In this document: positions 62,577-64,000 of the stretch, in pieces
Layout of the letters: each line of letters starts with the position of its first letter
How positions within the stretch are numbered: the first letter of the stretch is position 1
Origin: Nepenthes gracilis
Lineage: Eukaryota; Streptophyta; Magnoliopsida; Caryophyllales; Nepenthaceae
Direction of reading: 5' to 3'
DNA: 64,000 nucleotides
Assembly (NCBI GenBank): GCA_033239525.1
Contig: BSYO01000025.1
Span: 3,630,001 to 3,694,000, forward strand
Program-made: the position numbers and the translations under genes
The notes under the pieces: model-generated
What the model saw: the letters and a program-made list of their open reading frames with translations, nothing else
Databases searched by the model: none
What the model was told of the DNA's origin: nothing

Positions 62577-62904
62577 TCGTAGAATTCGCTTAATGATCAG
62601 TAGATTTGACAGTATGAATTCGCTTTTACCATTTCACTCGAGCTAATGCAACATTGTTCGACAGTAGAAGCAGTTATAAATCAATTTTATCTCCTCAAAC
62701 ATTTCTTTTCTTCAGCTGCAATGAACTCACATTTCTTTACAGATGCTTCATTTGATCTACATATAAGTATTCAAATCACGTTAATGTAATTCTTATATCT
62801 TATATTTCGAAGTGTAACATCCGTAAATATGAGAAGCAGTGTCCTTCTAGCTGGAGAAGCACTTCCTCTTTGTTTTTGCCTGTGTTTTACAACCTCTATG
62901 CCCC
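62577..62904. other. spacer, possible 3' UTR of the two-exon candidate
   Basis: Non-coding sequence without a clear AATAAA signal. Confidence 0.3.
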
Positions 62905-63171
62905 ATGTCTTGTGACTTAGTGCCCTTGATGGATAGTATGAACCCCACCACCATAAAGCAAAGTGGAAGGGACGTTGGTGCTTTTGGTTGTTGCACCGTT
63001 AAGAATTCAGATCAAGCTTTCTTTCATGTCAAAGCTAACTCTTTATATGCTTCCCATGATGATGAAGCGTTCAAACACTGTCGGGTCGAGACAAGCAAAG
63101 ATGGGTCTGATAGGGATTTCATAACAAGCTCGAATCCGATGTCTGTGGTTCTCAGCTTCTATTTGGCGTAG
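62905..63171 (+). CDS. orphan ORF, 88 aa, unknown
   Basis: The open frame starts MSCDLVPLMDSMNPT and ends VVLSFYLA. It is GC-richer than its flanks and has a mixed, protein-like composition with several Ser and Asp. No motif, signal peptide or membrane segment is evident, and no splice site clearly extends it. It may be a gene fragment, a last exon or chance. Confidence 0.25.
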   Translation: MSCDLVPLMDSMNPTTIKQSGRDVGAFGCCTVKNSDQAFFHVKANSLYASHDDEAFKHCRVETSKDGSDRDFITSSNPMSVVLSFYLA

Positions 63172-63503
63172 TGGGGAATCTGTCGGATTTCTCAAAAAAA
63201 AGACAGTCCCAATTCATTAAATTTTTGCTATTTGAAGTATCTGAAAAAAGTTAGACTACTTTGAATACATTATCCCTTGCATTACTTATGAAAAAATATT
63301 TTTACAATTCGAATTTGTGACCAATAACTGACAACTACGCCAGATTCTTGCTATCTTCACTTCTTCAATGTCAAGTGCAATCTTGATAATGGATTGTTGT
63401 AGTTTTGATATTTTTAATTTTATGTATTTATTATAATAGTTTATTAATTTGTGGGATTATGATATTAGTATATTTAGGTTAATATTTTTATTTTTTTAAT
63501 TGA

Positions 63504-63640
63504 TTTTAGGCCTACAGTTACTTGACCATCTTTTTATTATTAATGATTATATTTTAGGCCTGTAGTTACTTGATTATTTTTTTATTATTAACGATTATAT
63601 TTTAGGCCTATAACTACTTGGCTAATTACATCTATATAAT
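63504..63640. repeat. 48-bp tandem repeat, about 2.8 copies
   Basis: AGGCCT occurs at 63508, 63556 and 63604, exactly 48 bp apart. Each is followed by TACAGTTACTTG, TGTAGTTACTTG or TATAACTACTTG, then a TTTTTATTATTAA stretch. The units differ at only a few positions. Confidence 0.9.
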
Positions 63641-64000
63641 TTATAAATGAAGAAAAAATTATAGATTTTTAACAAAATTCCTAACAAAAATATCAAATAA
63701 TTCAATTGAAAAAAAAAAAGAAAGAAACACGTTAACCAATCATGATTCAACATGATTGTATTCACTCCTATTCATGAATAGATGAGGAAGGGATGAGTAG
63801 TTTGAAAATTACCGGTCATCATTGTTCATCATTTTACATGGGCGAAAAATAATTACTTTAATAAAAAAAAATTAACGGTTATAAAAGCACACTTTAATTA
63901 TCTATAAATTATTTTTAATAGTATAGTAGTAAATCTATTTATTTATGTTATTTAAAATTATTTTAAAAAATAATTAAATAATATTTTTGAGATATTTTTT
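63641..64000. other. AT-rich end of the window
   Basis: No feature recognised. Confidence 0.4.

Noticed and set aside
1..64000. Search for tRNA, rRNA, CRISPR, organellar insertions or viral integrations
   Set aside because: No A-box/B-box pair, rRNA segment, spaced direct-repeat array or plastid gene was seen. The retroelement domains are of plant Ty3, copia and LINE type.

Overview
This is a repeat-dominated, AT-rich stretch of a plant nuclear genome, most likely an angiosperm and probably a dicot or basal lineage. The evidence is GT-AG introns in a plant-type C-4 sterol methyl oxidase gene, a single-exon plant hAT-derived BED-finger gene, Tat-lineage Ty3 retroelements, Ty1/copia LTRs, plant MITEs and satellite arrays. 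I see no bacterial operon, rRNA, tRNA or CRISPR array. The species cannot be fixed from the sequence alone.

Layout. 1-5430: 3' half of a decayed Tat-lineage Ty3 element (RNase H, integrase, an antisense ORF, 3' LTR). 6350-7049: solo Tat-like LTR. 7236-13240: tandem satellite with a higher-order period near 1.19 kb, interrupted by one 364-bp MITE-like insertion. 13971-19222: five-exon SMO1-type gene (304 aa), with a solo copia LTR in intron 2 and a second LTR-like block in intron 4. 19591-20180: about 3.2 copies of a ~183-bp tandem repeat. 21198-25705: short Tat-derived element with two diverged LTRs and a broken copy of the same antisense ORF. 26200-44550: gene-free. It holds four copies of a long LTR-like repeat family, solo Tat-like and copia LTRs, microsatellites and AT-rich filler. 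45240-46797: Tat-like LTR end, primer-binding site and leader. 46798-47516: copia 5' LTR with its primer-binding site. 48090-49850: decayed Del/Tekay-type Ty3 pol on the minus strand. 49915-51268: LINE remnant and a 195-bp tandem duplication. 51795-52585: another Tat-like LTR. 53858-54087 and 55715-55920: two palindromic Mutator-type MITEs. 56752-59154: intact 800-aa BED/hAT-derived gene. 60548-60738: TIR-bearing MITE. 61332-62576: possible small two-exon gene. 62905-63171: an orphan ORF.

Only two genes are firm: SMO1 (sterol C-4 demethylation in the ER) and the domesticated hAT-transposase-like protein (nuclear, DNA-binding by inference). They are about 37 kb apart and do not form a functional unit. 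Both stand out as islands of higher GC. Most transposon coding remnants carry in-frame stops, many of which look like C-to-T decay.

I found no convincing undescribed biological system. The items most worth a second look are the higher-order satellite beside SMO1, the antisense ORF kept in two independent Tat-type elements (with a possible intron in one), the solo LTR with perfect target duplications inside SMO1, the two 9-bp-TSD MITEs near the hAT-derived gene, and the unrecognised two-exon candidate near 62 kb.
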